Of a stretch of DNA of 64,000 nt, positions 51,434 through 62,274 are shown piece after piece. The stretch is from positions 806,001 to 870,000 of the forward strand of contig NZ_CP020465.1 of assembly GCF_002076895.1 (NCBI RefSeq). Reading direction: 5' to 3'. The notes below the pieces were generated by a model. The model was not told where the DNA came from. It was given only the letters and a program-made list of their open reading frames with translations, and did no database searches. A program made the translations under genes and the position numbers. The DNA is from Cognaticolwellia beringensis (GTDB taxonomy: Bacteria > Pseudomonadota > Gammaproteobacteria > Enterobacterales > Alteromonadaceae). Positions within the stretch are counted from its first letter, which is position 1; each line of letters begins with the position of its first letter.

Positions 51434-52648
51434 CTAAACGGTTCTAGTCGCTATTGCTGGCGCTATCATAGAGGCTTTTCTTGCAGGGTAAAGTACCGCC
51501 AATTGTCCGACAATAAATAGCGCCAAAACACCAAAAGCAACTAACTCAAATCCAATGGGGGATAAATTAAACGCGCTGACCAACCACATATTAAGCGCAA
51601 CGGCACCGATACATCCGATGATATTACCGAATGTGGAAATAATAAAATTTTCCATCATAAAGTAACGCATTATTTGTCCTTTTGTTGCACCTAGTGCACG
51701 GCGAGTACCAATTTGTTTAGTGCGGCGATTAATACTAAAAATAGCTAAACCAACAATACCAAACCCAGTGATCAAGGTCAGTGTTATGACTACCGTTGTC
51801 AGAATTTTATTCGTGGCATTATGCTGTTGGTAACTTCGTTTCCTTGTTTCCTCAATAGTTGTTACGCGACGAATTATTCTTTCTTTATCACTCTCAGCTA
51901 GTGCTTTTTCAATAATAGGCATTAACTCATCACGACGTCCTGCTTCCGTGCGAATAAAATAATAACTGCCTTTGGCTTCGCGTTTAAATGGTACCAGCAT
52001 ACTACGTTCAACGCCGTTCCAGCCATTCCAAGGAGCTTGCAACGCCTCTACCACGCCGATAATTTGCATCGGTTGTGTTTGTGAAATATAAACTGTTTTT
52101 CCAATGGCTGATTGCCAATCGTCAGGATATAAGTTTTCAGCGAAAGCTTTGGTAATGATGGTTTTTGCTGGCCAGGTTGACTGGCCTTCTTTACGTAATT
52201 CTATATCGGCTGGTTTGAAGTTAGCGCCCGCTATCAACTCTAAGCCCATACTGTTAATCGCATGGTCATCCACCATGTATATTGCTGAGCCGACCGCATC
52301 TTTATCTTCGCCGGACTCATGTTGCAAAGCCATTGACCAGCCGCTGCCACTTAATGGCACTGCATTTATTTGAATGGCATCGACAACACCCGGGGTGTTG
52401 CGGATCATGTGTAAATCAGTTTGTAAATGGGCCTGAATATTATAGTCTTGCCCAAAGACAGTATTGGTTAAATAAAAGGTATTGGCTTCATCTAGGCCGC
52501 TTTCACGCTGCATTTGCTGTTGACGATCTTGGATCATAAAAATAGCGTTGACCATAATCGTCATGGTCAGGGCAATTTGAAACGCGATGAGCAGTGCGCC
52601 AATTTTATTGCGAGCCAACGCGCGCAGTATCAGTCCGGTTTCTAACAT
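51434..52648 (-). CDS. FtsX-like ABC permease, second of two
   Basis: 404-residue MacB/FtsX-type permease: one N-terminal TM helix (LLIAFQIALTMTIMVNAIFM), a periplasmic domain of about 230 residues (MacB-PCD type) and three C-terminal TM helices with RRALGATKGQIMRYFMMENFI. It ends the four-gene operon adaptor-ATPase-permease-permease. With the gene upstream it probably forms a heterodimeric exporter for a peptide or a lipid-like compound; the substrate is unknown. Confidence 0.9.
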   Translation of the reverse strand: MLETGLILRALARNKIGALLIAFQIALTMTIMVNAIFMIQDRQQQMQRESGLDEANTFYLTNTVFGQDYNIQAHLQTDLHMIRNTPGVVDAIQINAVPLSGSGWSMALQHESGEDKDAVGSAIYMVDDHAINSMGLELIAGANFKPADIELRKEGQSTWPAKTIITKAFAENLYPDDWQSAIGKTVYISQTQPMQIIGVVEALQAPWNGWNGVERSMLVPFKREAKGSYYFIRTEAGRRDELMPIIEKALAESDKERIIRRVTTIEETRKRSYQQHNATNKILTTVVITLTLITGFGIVGLAIFSINRRTKQIGTRRALGATKGQIMRYFMMENFIISTFGNIIGCIGAVALNMWLVSAFNLSPIGFELVAFGVLALFIVGQLAVLYPARKASMIAPAIATRTV

Positions 52649-52677
52649 AATAATTCCTTACTTTATTTGCACTAAGC

Positions 52678-53988
52678 TTATTGGCTTTTTAGTTGCTGGG
52701 CTGGCTGGATGTTACAAGCACGCCAGGTAGGATATAAACCGGCGAGAATAGTTGATACAAGGGCGAGTACGACCGCTAATATCGCCATATTGGTATCCAA
52801 GCTCGCTAAGCCTTTCATATAATCACCATATAAGCCTTCTACACCTTTTAAGCCGAGGTAAGCGAGTATTAAGCCTAATATGCCACCCAATATACCAATA
52901 CAGGCTGATTCAATAATATATTGGCTAAACAAGGTGCTTTTGCTTGCGCCTAGTGCCTGTCGCAAACCAATTTCAGGTGCTTTACCTAAAAATTTTGCTA
53001 GTAATAAACCGACCGTGTTTAGCAAACAAACAATCAAAAACATAAATGACATTGCCATCATCATTTGGGCATCATCAGCCACCACCTCTTGGGTTTCTAA
53101 CCATTGCATAACGTTACTTAAACGGTTATCTATTGGACGTTGAAAGCGTCCGAATTGTTTTTGCTCTTCGACATAAGCGTTGAGAAACTGTAGGTAATCT
53201 TCTTTATCTTGCTGAGTTTTTAATTCCACCCAAAACTGTGTCCAAATACATTCAGAAGCAAGAAAAGCTTTAAAACCATCACCGGTAGGTTTCCAGCAGT
53301 TGGTATTGCCCGAACGGGAAATTTTTTCATCAGCAATTAAATGAAAGGGGACAAATATATCTTCAGAGTCGTTAAATGCGCCGGTGGTGATATCATAAAA
53401 TCTTGGTTTTGGTTGCCAAGTATCAATAACGCCGACGATACGGAACATATTACCTTCAAGTTTTATTGATTCACCGACGGAGTCCTTGCCACCAAAAAGT
53501 TTGTCATTGGTTTCTTTACTGAGCACGACCACAAACTCTTTGCTTTCATCACTTTGGTTCGACCAACCGCTGCCGTAAATAAAAGGCACATTGAACATTG
53601 AGAAAAAGTCGGCAGTGTTCGCTCTGCCATTGACAATTAAAGGCAACATTTCAGGATCAGCCGGTTCAATCACGCCAAAGGCTTGTGCTTGAACATTTTG
53701 GCGAAAGGCTTGTTTAGCACGCATTAAATTGCTTGAATCAGTATAAGTTAATTGATCGGGCGGATTTAAACCGTCGTCAAATGGGTCGTTAATATCCCAA
53801 CTGTCGAGTTGCACATAATATAATTGTTGGCTTTTTTCAGGAATTGGATTGGCCGACATTAGATAGTTCACGGTCACTGTGGTCATGGCGGTGCCAATGC
53901 CTAAGCCAATGGCACACACCATTAACAGGCTTAAGCCCCAGTGCCGAAGAATACTTATCCAAGCGAGTCGTAAATAATAACTAAACAT
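52678..53988 (-). CDS. FtsX-like ABC permease, first of two
   Basis: 436-residue permease of the MacB type. TM1 (SLLMVCAIGLGIGTAMTTV), a large periplasmic domain with LYYVQLDSWDIN and VVVLSKETNDKLFGG, then three TM helices with LRQALGASKSTLFSQYIIES. It is diverged from the second permease, so the two are not a recent duplication. It lies 35 bp after the ATPase gene. Confidence 0.9.
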   Translation of the reverse strand: MFSYYLRLAWISILRHWGLSLLMVCAIGLGIGTAMTTVTVNYLMSANPIPEKSQQLYYVQLDSWDINDPFDDGLNPPDQLTYTDSSNLMRAKQAFRQNVQAQAFGVIEPADPEMLPLIVNGRANTADFFSMFNVPFIYGSGWSNQSDESKEFVVVLSKETNDKLFGGKDSVGESIKLEGNMFRIVGVIDTWQPKPRFYDITTGAFNDSEDIFVPFHLIADEKISRSGNTNCWKPTGDGFKAFLASECIWTQFWVELKTQQDKEDYLQFLNAYVEEQKQFGRFQRPIDNRLSNVMQWLETQEVVADDAQMMMAMSFMFLIVCLLNTVGLLLAKFLGKAPEIGLRQALGASKSTLFSQYIIESACIGILGGILGLILAYLGLKGVEGLYGDYMKGLASLDTNMAILAVVLALVSTILAGLYPTWRACNIQPAQQLKSQ

Positions 53989-54023
53989 AATATTGTCCTT
54001 GTTTTTTTGTGCTCTGTAATTAG

Positions 54024-54725
54024 TTAAGCAATAGCTTGGCTAATATGTGGAGTTATTATTTCTAGCTCACTGACTCTGCCATCTTTAACTTGTATGGTGC
54101 GTTTCGCGCGTTGAGCTAACTGTGCATCATGCGTCACCATAATAATGGTGGTACCTTGCTGATTGATTTCTTCAAGCAAGTTTAAAACACCTTGAGCCAT
54201 TTCAGAGTCGAGATTACCTGTGGGCTCATCAGCTAAAAGAAAACGTGGGCTAGTTGCCAGTGCTCTTGCAATGGCGACACGTTGTTGTTGGCCACCAGAT
54301 AATTGACTAGGTAAATGTTTCATACGCGAGGCGAGGCCGACACGCTCAAGGTTTTCTTCAATTCGGCGTTTACGTTCTTTGGCATTAAAACCACGATAGC
54401 GCAGTGGCACGTCTACGTTGTCATAGAGGTTTAAGTCAGGTATTAAATTAAAACCTTGGAAGATAAAACCTATTTTTTGATTACGCATACGAGAGCGTCC
54501 GTTGTCGTTGAGCTTGCCAACATCTTCACCATCCAGTAAAAACTCACCATTGCTGTAAGTTTCAAGCAAGCCTGCAATATTTAAAAAAGTGGTTTTACCT
54601 GAGCCAGAAGGGCCGGTAACACTAATAAAGTCGCCTTCATTAACTTGTAAACAAAAATCACGTAAGGCATGAGTTTGAATATCTGCGGTTTGGAATGTTT
54701 TATTTATATTTTTCATTACTAGCAT
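54024..54725 (-). CDS. ABC transporter ATPase, MacB/LolD type
   Basis: 233-residue ATPase. Walker [10 protein letters not shown]-loop ([12 protein letters not shown]), signature LSGGQQQR, Walker [13 protein letters not shown] and His switch ([11 protein letters not shown]) are all present. It energises the two permeases downstream by a mechanotransmission mechanism as known for MacB. Confidence 0.94.
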   Translation of the reverse strand: MLVMKNINKTFQTADIQTHALRDFCLQVNEGDFISVTGPSGSGKTTFLNIAGLLETYSNGEFLLDGEDVGKLNDNGRSRMRNQKIGFIFQGFNLIPDLNLYDNVDVPLRYRGFNAKERKRRIEENLERVGLASRMKHLPSQLSGGQQQRVAIARALATSPRFLLADEPTGNLDSEMAQGVLNLLEEINQQGTTIIMVTHDAQLAQRAKRTIQVKDGRVSELEIITPHISQAIA

Positions 54726-54845
54726 GTTGAATTCCCTTATATTTTGTAAGCCGTGCTGTACTACTGTTATGTGTTTATTGTTGAAATTTATTTACGTTAA
54801 TCGCGACCAGTGCATTTACGCTTAAATGAGCTTTTTAGTGGCTGA

Positions 54846-56123
54846 TTAATCACTAAGTAATACTTGTTCGGCGGCATTGAAAGTATCGGTGCCCGAGATA
54901 ATGATTTGATCGCCAAGCGTTAACCCCTGTAAAATTTCGACATGGCTTAAGCTTCGAGCGCCCGTGGTAATTGCGGTTTTTTCGGCTAAGCCGTTGTTAA
55001 CTCGAAAGGCAAAGCGACCGCCACTACTTTCTAGGAATTGCCCCCGCTGTACTTGTAAGATATTTTCTTTGTACTCAAGAATTATTTGGGTGTTTAAACG
55101 TTGATTTTGGCGTAGTTTTTTCGGAATTTCGTTGATAAAACGTACTCGCCCAGTAACCTGATTATTCAGTATTTCGGGGGAAATCGTTACGAGACGAGCA
55201 CGAAAGGGGTGTTGTTCAAATTGAATGTTAACGTCCATACCTATGGCTAAGTCATCGGCGTAACTTTCGGGTATTTCAATTTCAACTTCAAACTGTGATA
55301 AGTCCACTATGGTTAAAATGGCTTGGTTTTTACTTAAAAAGGTTTTGTTATTCGTGCTTAGATTGCCGACAATGCCATTAACGGGTGAGGCGATATTCAA
55401 GCCATCGACTTGGCGCTGTAACTCTTTCACTAATAATTTTTGACGTCTAATATCTAAATCCAACGATTGACTGTCAAAGTCTAAGCTTTCGATATTCAGG
55501 GCCGCATCTTGGACTGCGTGTTTATGTTGCAGGTTGGCTTGCTCTAATTCGTCTTGTGCCTTTTCATAGTCAATTTGGCTAATTGCACTTTTTTCATAGC
55601 CTAAATCAGCACGACGCTTTTCTCTGTTTGCGGTAACAAGTTTTACATTGGCTAAGTCGACTGCTTTTTGGTCTATGAGCCGTTGTTTTTTCGCTTGAAT
55701 TTTTTGACGAGCGAAACTTGATTGTAAACTTTCTAAGGTTGTTTGCTGTTGAAATAAACGGCTATTCAGCTCTGGACTTTCAAGCATTGCCAGAATTTGT
55801 CCTTGTTTAACTTCATTACCTGCTTCTATCATTAAAGTGATGGTGCCATCAGCAGGGCTATAAACCGTCGGGCTTACCGCCGCTACAACGCGTCCTAATA
55901 CAGAAATGTCACGAATAAAATCACCTTGCGTAATCGTTGCAAGTCGTACACGGTCTAGCGAAATAGTTTGCTCTGCTTTACTCCAACGAGAGGCAGAAGG
56001 TGCCACTTGCCAGATAACACAGGCGATAATAATGGTCGTTAAGATGATGGTTATCCAACGTTTTTTTGGTGATGTTGTTTTTTTTATTTGAATATCTTGT
56101 TCACTGGTGTCTTTAATAGACAT
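54846..56123 (-). CDS. Periplasmic adaptor (HlyD/MacA-like) of the ABC exporter
   Basis: 425-residue adaptor anchored by one N-terminal TM helix (WITIILTTIIIACVIWQVA). Lipoyl halves (VYSPADGTITLMIEAGNEVKQG and IASPVNGIVGNLS) flank a long coiled coil of about 130 residues (residues 115-250), followed by beta-barrel domains. It is the first gene of the operon. The 259-bp upstream gap (56124-56382) should hold the promoter and also a heptamer repeat. Confidence 0.92.
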   Translation of the reverse strand: MSIKDTSEQDIQIKKTTSPKKRWITIILTTIIIACVIWQVAPSASRWSKAEQTISLDRVRLATITQGDFIRDISVLGRVVAAVSPTVYSPADGTITLMIEAGNEVKQGQILAMLESPELNSRLFQQQTTLESLQSSFARQKIQAKKQRLIDQKAVDLANVKLVTANREKRRADLGYEKSAISQIDYEKAQDELEQANLQHKHAVQDAALNIESLDFDSQSLDLDIRRQKLLVKELQRQVDGLNIASPVNGIVGNLSTNNKTFLSKNQAILTIVDLSQFEVEIEIPESYADDLAIGMDVNIQFEQHPFRARLVTISPEILNNQVTGRVRFINEIPKKLRQNQRLNTQIILEYKENILQVQRGQFLESSGGRFAFRVNNGLAEKTAITTGARSLSHVEILQGLTLGDQIIISGTDTFNAAEQVLLSD

Positions 56124-56353
56124 GACTTATTCCCCCGAATGTCAAATCAGTGCTAAATCTAAAGCAAAGCCTTTTGCTAAAGTGCACTGATATTTACTAA
56201 GTAGCAGCGAGTATGAAAAAGGTTTAAATGTAAGGGGAATTATTTTTTATGGGCTAGTTTAATAAAAATTGAAACAGGTAGGACATAGCTTGTTAATACT
56301 GCGCTATAGGCAAATTATTTTGCTAATATAATATTGAGAAAAGTACGATTTTT

Positions 56354-56381
56354 AAAAGCTAAAAGCTAAAAGCTAAAAGCT
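56354..56381. repeat. Four tandem copies of AAAAGCT
   Basis: Exact 7-bp tandem repeat directly behind the lnt stop codon. It could vary in copy number by slippage. No terminator hairpin for lnt is seen around it. Confidence 0.95.
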
Positions 56382-56382
56382 C

Positions 56383-57951
56383 CTATGTAACGTTTTGACT
56401 TTCTTTGTGCTGAAATCGGCGAATAAATGCCAACAATAAGAGTAATAAAGGAATGGCAAAGTCGATAATACGTGTATAACGCGCGTAAGGTGTTAACCCT
56501 GTTACTAAAGGCACTTGAGTGCTAAGTACCGCTTGTTCGAACTGTGGGATTTGTTTGAGAATATCGCCTTGATGATCAATAACAGCCGTGATGCCATTGT
56601 TAGTTGCTCGCAAGAATGGTCGGCCAAACTCTAACGCGCGCATTCTTACAATTTCTAAATGTTGGTGCGGACCATGTGAGTCACCAAACCATGCATCGTT
56701 ACTTACGGTGAGTAACAAGTCAGTTTGATTAGAAAAGTTGGCGCTAAGTTGCTCTGCAAAAGCCACTTCAAAACAGATGAGTGGCAGCAAATGGTAGCCA
56801 TTGGCTATTAAGTTGTTTTGGACGTATTCACCGCGACTAAACGATGACATAGGTAAATTAAAAAACGGCGCTAGTGGTCTTAACCAATCCGCAAAAGGGA
56901 CAAATTCACCAATGGGCAATAAGTGATGCTTAGCGTAACGATTTTCATTGTTATATTGATAACTACCTTGCTCGTCATCAGGAGACTCTTTGCCGAGGAC
57001 AATTAAATTGTTGTAATAGTCTTTGCTATTGAAGTTGTAATCAATAATACCGGAAATAATCGTGCTGTTATTGAGTAAGGCAGAGCTTTGTGCAATTTCT
57101 AGAAACTCTTGCGCTTGCGTACTCGGCTCTATCGCGGTAATAGCCGACTCTGGCCAAATAATAATATCGGCAGGGTAATGTTGCCGGGTGAGGTCTACAT
57201 ACTTCAACATGGTAGGCCAAGTTAATTCTGGCGCCCATTTCATTGCTTGCTTGATATTTCCTTGTACCATAACGGTTTTAACAGACTTACCCGTTGGAGA
57301 TACCCAAACTGTCTGTTGTAACGACAAACTAGCTACGCATATCGCGGCAAGAAAAGCCAAATGTAGATAGCGCTTGCGCTGTTTGATGATATAAACGATA
57401 GCGATGCTAATGGCAATAATGAGCGCACTGATGCCCTTTTCGCCAATGACAGGGGCAAAAGCAGCTAAAGGACCATCGATTTGGCTATAACCTAAAGTTA
57501 ACCACGGAAAACCGGTTAATAATACGCCACGTAAAAACTCAGCGAGAAGCCAAAAGGGTAATAAAAGCCAGAGGTTAAGTTTGTTTTGATAGGAAAAACG
57601 GGCGGCTAAAAAACAGGCCAGGGCGAGAAATAACGCTAAATATAAACACAGAGCGACCATCAGTAATATCGAAACAGCTAGCGGTAATCCGCCAAACTGG
57701 TCAATACTGACATGTACCCAGCTGATACCGGCAGAAAACCAACCAAAAGCAAAAATAAACCCTTGTTTAGCGGCCGCTTTAGCTGACTTTCCTTGCAGTG
57801 AATATAACCACGCCGGCAAGAGTATTACCATCAGCCAATAATAAGAAAATGGCGCATAGCACAACACTAACGCCAATCCTAAAAAGAAGCTGAGGGCATT
57901 CTCTTTATCGGTTATATTTCTGTGGATTCGTTGTAACATTTTTTTTAGCAT
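56383..57951 (-). CDS. lnt: Apolipoprotein N-acyltransferase
   Basis: Inner-membrane enzyme that adds the third acyl chain to lipoproteins. 522 residues: about seven TM helices at the N-terminus, then a periplasmic nitrilase-like domain with the catalytic triad visible as Glu in IIWPESAI, Lys in YAKHHLLPIGEFVPF and Cys in LLPLICFEVAF. A final TM helix precedes the polar tail. It lies 6 bp after corC, the usual gammaproteobacterial arrangement. Confidence 0.97.
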   Translation of the reverse strand: MLKKMLQRIHRNITDKENALSFFLGLALVLCYAPFSYYWLMVILLPAWLYSLQGKSAKAAAKQGFIFAFGWFSAGISWVHVSIDQFGGLPLAVSILLMVALCLYLALFLALACFLAARFSYQNKLNLWLLLPFWLLAEFLRGVLLTGFPWLTLGYSQIDGPLAAFAPVIGEKGISALIIAISIAIVYIIKQRKRYLHLAFLAAICVASLSLQQTVWVSPTGKSVKTVMVQGNIKQAMKWAPELTWPTMLKYVDLTRQHYPADIIIWPESAITAIEPSTQAQEFLEIAQSSALLNNSTIISGIIDYNFNSKDYYNNLIVLGKESPDDEQGSYQYNNENRYAKHHLLPIGEFVPFADWLRPLAPFFNLPMSSFSRGEYVQNNLIANGYHLLPLICFEVAFAEQLSANFSNQTDLLLTVSNDAWFGDSHGPHQHLEIVRMRALEFGRPFLRATNNGITAVIDHQGDILKQIPQFEQAVLSTQVPLVTGLTPYARYTRIIDFAIPLLLLLLAFIRRFQHKESQNVT

Positions 57952-57957
57952 AAAGTG

Positions 57958-58836
57958 TTAATCAGCGACTTTTCCTGCTACAACATGTTCTTTTGGTACG
58001 GTAATTTGCAAAGTTTGAATACGACGACTATCGGCTGCAGTCACTTTAAATATGACTTTATTAATGGTGATTTTTTCACCTTTTTTAGGCATATGACCAA
58101 AGTGTTGTATAACAATACCCCCAATGGTGTCTGCGTCACTTTCATTAAATTGGAATTTAAAGTAGTTATTAAAGTCGGTAAGATCCGTAAGGGCTTTTAC
58201 TTGATAAACTTGGCCCGCAAGATATTTAATATCCTCTTCCATGGCATCATCGGTTTCATCTTCAATTTCACCCACGATTAACTCTAAGATATCTTCAATG
58301 GTTACGACACCGGATACCCCACCGTATTCATCAACAACAATGGCCATATGATAGCGTTGTTGGCGAAACTCTTTTAAAAGCGGATCAACTTTTTTACTTT
58401 CAGGTACAATAATTGCTGGGCGAATCACCTGTGCGATGGTGAATGCTTCTTCAACCTGATGAAAGCCGTAAGCTAATAAATCCTTCGCTAACAATATTCC
58501 TTCAACATCGTCAATATCTTCATTGATGACAGGAAATCTTGAATGCCCAGAATCGACTATAATAGCTAGTGATTTCTCTAAAGGATCATTAATATCTAAG
58601 GTGATCATCTGCGATCGCGGGATCATAATATCACGTACTTTCATATCAGATACTTCAAGTACGCCTTCGATCATTTGCTTGATTTCAGGGTTAATAAATT
58701 CACGGTCTTCAGCATCGTTTAATGCATTGACGAGCTGGTCTTTACTTCTCGGTTCTCCGGTAAATACTTGCATAATTTTATCCAAGATTGACTTATTTGA
58801 AGAACCGTTACTAGAGTGGGGTTGGTCGTCGCTCAT
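57958..58836 (-). CDS. corC: CorC/HlyC-family CBS protein (YbeX)
   Basis: 292-residue cytoplasmic protein with two CBS domains (DIMIPRSQMITLD ... RFPVINEDIDDVEGILLAKDLL and YHMAIVVDEYGGVSGVVTIEDILELI) and a C-terminal CorC/HlyC domain (FNESDADTIGGIVIQHFGHMPKKG). It is linked to magnesium/cobalt efflux and to ribosome-related phenotypes in E. coli YbeX. It starts about 205 bp after ybeY; this gap holds no gene. Confidence 0.96.
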   Translation of the reverse strand: MSDDQPHSSNGSSNKSILDKIMQVFTGEPRSKDQLVNALNDAEDREFINPEIKQMIEGVLEVSDMKVRDIMIPRSQMITLDINDPLEKSLAIIVDSGHSRFPVINEDIDDVEGILLAKDLLAYGFHQVEEAFTIAQVIRPAIIVPESKKVDPLLKEFRQQRYHMAIVVDEYGGVSGVVTIEDILELIVGEIEDETDDAMEEDIKYLAGQVYQVKALTDLTDFNNYFKFQFNESDADTIGGIVIQHFGHMPKKGEKITINKVIFKVTAADSRRIQTLQITVPKEHVVAGKVAD

Positions 58837-59041
58837 AGAGCCTTTTTAATTCCTTGTTGGTTTATTACCAAGTGAAATAAATAATTGTTCACTTACTTAA
58901 TTCAATTGCTATATTTTACAATGTAAAACTATTAGGTCAGTTTGTAACCGATTGTTGTTAAATTCAAGTAATAAATTGTAGTTTACTTTCTTAAGTCTTC
59001 ATTTTACTGAAGTAGATCAAATAATCGTTTGTTATTTTCTG

Positions 59042-59512
59042 CTAATTTATTTCATACGGAGCAGCAAAACCCAAACCGGTAATGATTTTCGTTTCGAGTG
59101 CTTCCATTTCATCTGCTTCATCATCTTCAATATGATCAAAACCGAGTAAATGCAGGCAACCATGTACCGTCATATGTGCCCAGTGCGCGTTTGCGCTTTT
59201 GTGTTGAGCAATGGCTTCTTGCTCGACAACATCAACGCAAATGACAAGATCACCCAACAAATCAAGCTCAATACCTTCAGGTACTTCAAAAGGGAATGAT
59301 AAAACATTGGTCGCCTTGTCTTTACCGCGATACTGATAGTTAAGCTGACGGCTTTCATCACTGCTCACTAACCTAATGGTTAGCTCAAAGGGCTTTTTAT
59401 AGGGGGTGAGTGCGGCCTCGACCCAACCTTGAAAATCATGTATTTCAGGGACAGGTTTATCACCACAAGCTACTTGTAAATCAACAATAATATTAGCAGT
59501 GTTATTCGCCAT
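59042..59512 (-). CDS. ybeY: Endoribonuclease YbeY
   Basis: 156-residue metal-dependent RNase for 16S rRNA 3' maturation and ribosome quality control. The zinc motif is [11 protein letters not shown], and [15 protein letters not shown] is the other hallmark. The start overlaps the ybeZ stop by 11 bp. Confidence 0.97.
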   Translation of the reverse strand: MANNTANIIVDLQVACGDKPVPEIHDFQGWVEAALTPYKKPFELTIRLVSSDESRQLNYQYRGKDKATNVLSFPFEVPEGIELDLLGDLVICVDVVEQEAIAQHKSANAHWAHMTVHGCLHLLGFDHIEDDEADEMEALETKIITGLGFAAPYEIN

Positions 59513-60581
59513 TTTTGCTTTCGCTTGCTCGTGCTAACGCTTCTGTTTTTTGTTGCTGTTCACGAACTTGCTGTTTCTCTGCTTTTAAGCGATTCTCTTT
59601 TTGTTCGTAAGCTTCATAAGCTTCGACTATATGCGCAACAACAGGGTGACGCACGACATCTTTTGATTGAAAAAAGTTAAAACTAACGCCTGGAATATCT
59701 ACTAATACTTCAATGGCATGACGCAAGCCTGATTTTTGTCCACGTGGTAAATCGACCTGAGTTATGTCACCTGTGATCACCGCGCGCGAATTAAAGCCTA
59801 TTCGCGTTAAGAACATTTTCATTTGTTCTACAGTCGTATTTTGGCTTTCATCTAGGATAATAAAGGCATCGTTTAACGTTCTACCGCGCATATACGCTAA
59901 TGGTGCTACCTCGATAACATTGCGTTCGATAAGTTTTTCAACTTTTTCAAAACCCAGCATTTCAAATAGAGCATCGTAAAGCGGACGTAGGTAAGGGTCG
60001 ACTTTCTGTGATAAATCGCCCGGTAAAAAGCCCAGTTTTTCACCGGCTTCTACCGCGGGGCGAGTCAGTAAAATTCGTCTAATTTCTTGACGCTCTAGCG
60101 CATCGACAGCACAAGCTACAGCGAGATAAGTTTTACCGGTACCCGCAACACCCACACCAAAGCTAATGTCATTAGTAATAACGTTTTGCACATAACTTTG
60201 CTGATTTTCGTTGCGTGGCTTGATAATCCCGCGTTTGGTTTTAATAGTTACCATGTCGTCGTATTTAGCATCAACTTTACTGGGTTCTGCTTCTAGTGGA
60301 CCTGCGTCTACGATGGCTAAGTGGAGCATTTTAGCGGTAATAGTGGTGGATTTACCTTTAACTATTTCTGTTTCAAGGTATAGGTCGATTAAAAGCTTTT
60401 TAACAGCGGCAGTATTTAAACTTTTACCCGTAACTTTAAACTCATGGCTTCTATAGCTTACTTCAACACCCATACGACGTTCAATTGTCTTAAGATTGTC
60501 ATCCATTGGGCCACATAAATTTGCCAGGCGATTATTGTCGGCGGGAGATAATTCAAAGTTAATACTGGTATTTTTACTCAA
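59502..60581 (-). CDS. ybeZ: PhoH-like ATPase YbeZ
   Basis: 359-residue PhoH-family NTPase, partner of YbeY. An N-terminal KH-like or PhoH-specific part precedes [17 protein letters not shown] (Walker A), [11 protein letters not shown] (Walker B) and [13 protein letters not shown]. The C-terminal 40 residues are a charged coiled coil ([19 protein letters not shown]). Confidence 0.97.
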   Translation of the reverse strand: MSKNTSINFELSPADNNRLANLCGPMDDNLKTIERRMGVEVSYRSHEFKVTGKSLNTAAVKKLLIDLYLETEIVKGKSTTITAKMLHLAIVDAGPLEAEPSKVDAKYDDMVTIKTKRGIIKPRNENQQSYVQNVITNDISFGVGVAGTGKTYLAVACAVDALERQEIRRILLTRPAVEAGEKLGFLPGDLSQKVDPYLRPLYDALFEMLGFEKVEKLIERNVIEVAPLAYMRGRTLNDAFIILDESQNTTVEQMKMFLTRIGFNSRAVITGDITQVDLPRGQKSGLRHAIEVLVDIPGVSFNFFQSKDVVRHPVVAHIVEAYEAYEQKENRLKAEKQQVREQQQKTEALARASESKNGE

Positions 60582-60609
60582 TTGATATTCCTGAATACTT
60601 GAAAAATTA

Positions 60610-60642
60610 AGCTAAAATGGCAAATACACGGTATTTGCCATT
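60610..60642 (-). terminator. Hairpin between miaB and ybeZ
   Basis: Stem AATGGCAAATAC / GTATTTGCCATT (12 bp, perfect) with a 3-nt loop in the 113-bp gap; on the minus strand TTTAGC follows. It may end part of the miaB transcripts or protect the ybeZ message. Confidence 0.7.
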
Positions 60643-60694
60643 AATACGGGTTAATGTGCAATGACTTTTAGACGTAAACTATAATAATGAAAGT

Positions 60695-62137
60695 CTAAGG
60701 TGTAAAAGTAGCCACGCCGAGTTCATCAACCGAATTTTTCTCTGCTTGGTGATGACTGTTCGCTAAAATATCAGCAGGTGAATGCGCTATACGTAAGCCC
60801 ATTTCACTTTCTTGGCGTACTAATTCACCACGAAGTGAATTGGCATAAACATCAGTAATTTTGACATCAACAAATTGGCCTATTACCGTATGAGGTGCAA
60901 CAAAGTTCACTATGCGGTTGTTTTCAGTGCGACCACGTAACTCCATTGGATTCTTCTTTGAAGGACCTTCAACTAGGATACGTTGTTCGGTATTTAACAT
61001 CTGACGTGCTATATGAAGCGCTTGTTGACTGATACGGTCTTGCAATATCTGTAAGCGTTGCTTTTTAATGTCATCACTAATGTCATCAACCATATCGGCC
61101 GCCGGTGTTCCTGGGCGGGCACTGTAGATAAAGCTGAAACTTAAATCAAAGTCTACGGCTTTAATTAGGTTCATTGTCGCTTCAAAATCGGCATCGGTTT
61201 CACCTGGAAAGCCAATAATAAAGTCAGATGACATGCAAATGTCAGGTCGCACTTTTTTCAATTTACGAATTTGAGACTTGTATTCTATAGCAGTATGGCC
61301 GCGTTTCATTTGCGTTAAAATACGATCTGAACCACTTTGAACAGGTAAGTGCAAGTGGCTAACAAGCTCAGGCACATCAGCGTATACATCTATTATGTCA
61401 TCAGTAAATTCGATAGGATGCGATGTGGTATAACGAATACGATCAATACCGTCAATGGTGGCTACTAAGCGTAATAGTTCAGAAAAACGACAAATACTGC
61501 CGTCATGTGAATCGCCACGATAACCATTAACGTTTTGGCCTAGTAAATTTACTTCGCGCACACCTTGCTCGGAAAGTTGCGCTATTTCATATAAAACATC
61601 GTCTAGAGGACGGCTAACTTCTTCACCACGAGTATAAGGTACAACACAGAAGGTACAATATTTACTACAGCCTTCCATGATAGAGACAAAAGCTGTTGCA
61701 CCATCGGCTTTTGGTTCAGGTAAACGGTCAAATTTCTCAATTTCAGGAAAGCTCACATCAACAACATGACCTTTATTTCCGGTAACTTGTTGGATCATTT
61801 CAGGTAAACGGTGCAAGGTTTGTGGACCAAAAACCATATCTACATAAGGAGCACGTTGACGAATGGCATCGCCTTCTTGTGAAGCAACACAACCACCAAC
61901 ACCAATCACAAGGTCAGGATTTTTTACTTTCAGATTTTTCCAACGACCTAACTGATGAAAGACTTTTTCTTGTGCTTTTTCGCGAATAGAGCAGGTGTTA
62001 AGTAAAATAACATCAGCATCTTCAGCTTCTTCGGCTAGAACAAAGCCATGGGTAGAGTCTAAAAGTTCTGCCATTTTCTGCGAGTCATACTCGTTCATTT
62101 GACAGCCCCAAGTTTTGATGTATAGCTTTTTACTCAT
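60695..62137 (-). CDS. miaB: tRNA-2-methylthio-N6-isopentenyladenosine synthase MiaB
   Basis: 480-residue radical SAM methylthiotransferase. N-terminal cluster cysteines lie in [22 protein letters not shown] and [11 protein letters not shown]; the radical SAM motif is [15 protein letters not shown]; a TRAM domain ends the protein near [21 protein letters not shown] tail of about 30 residues after TRAM is extra to the core. Confidence 0.98.
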   Translation of the reverse strand: MSKKLYIKTWGCQMNEYDSQKMAELLDSTHGFVLAEEAEDADVILLNTCSIREKAQEKVFHQLGRWKNLKVKNPDLVIGVGGCVASQEGDAIRQRAPYVDMVFGPQTLHRLPEMIQQVTGNKGHVVDVSFPEIEKFDRLPEPKADGATAFVSIMEGCSKYCTFCVVPYTRGEEVSRPLDDVLYEIAQLSEQGVREVNLLGQNVNGYRGDSHDGSICRFSELLRLVATIDGIDRIRYTTSHPIEFTDDIIDVYADVPELVSHLHLPVQSGSDRILTQMKRGHTAIEYKSQIRKLKKVRPDICMSSDFIIGFPGETDADFEATMNLIKAVDFDLSFSFIYSARPGTPAADMVDDISDDIKKQRLQILQDRISQQALHIARQMLNTEQRILVEGPSKKNPMELRGRTENNRIVNFVAPHTVIGQFVDVKITDVYANSLRGELVRQESEMGLRIAHSPADILANSHHQAEKNSVDELGVATFTP

Positions 62138-62274
62138 TATTCGCGCCTAATCTTTTCTATGAAATTGATTCTAGTTTTTGCTAGAGAATTTATGGAGGCA
62201 CATTTTACTCTTTCTTGGCCTATGATGCTAGCTTAGAAATATACTAGCGTTAAATTGTATCGTGCTTTTTCGCA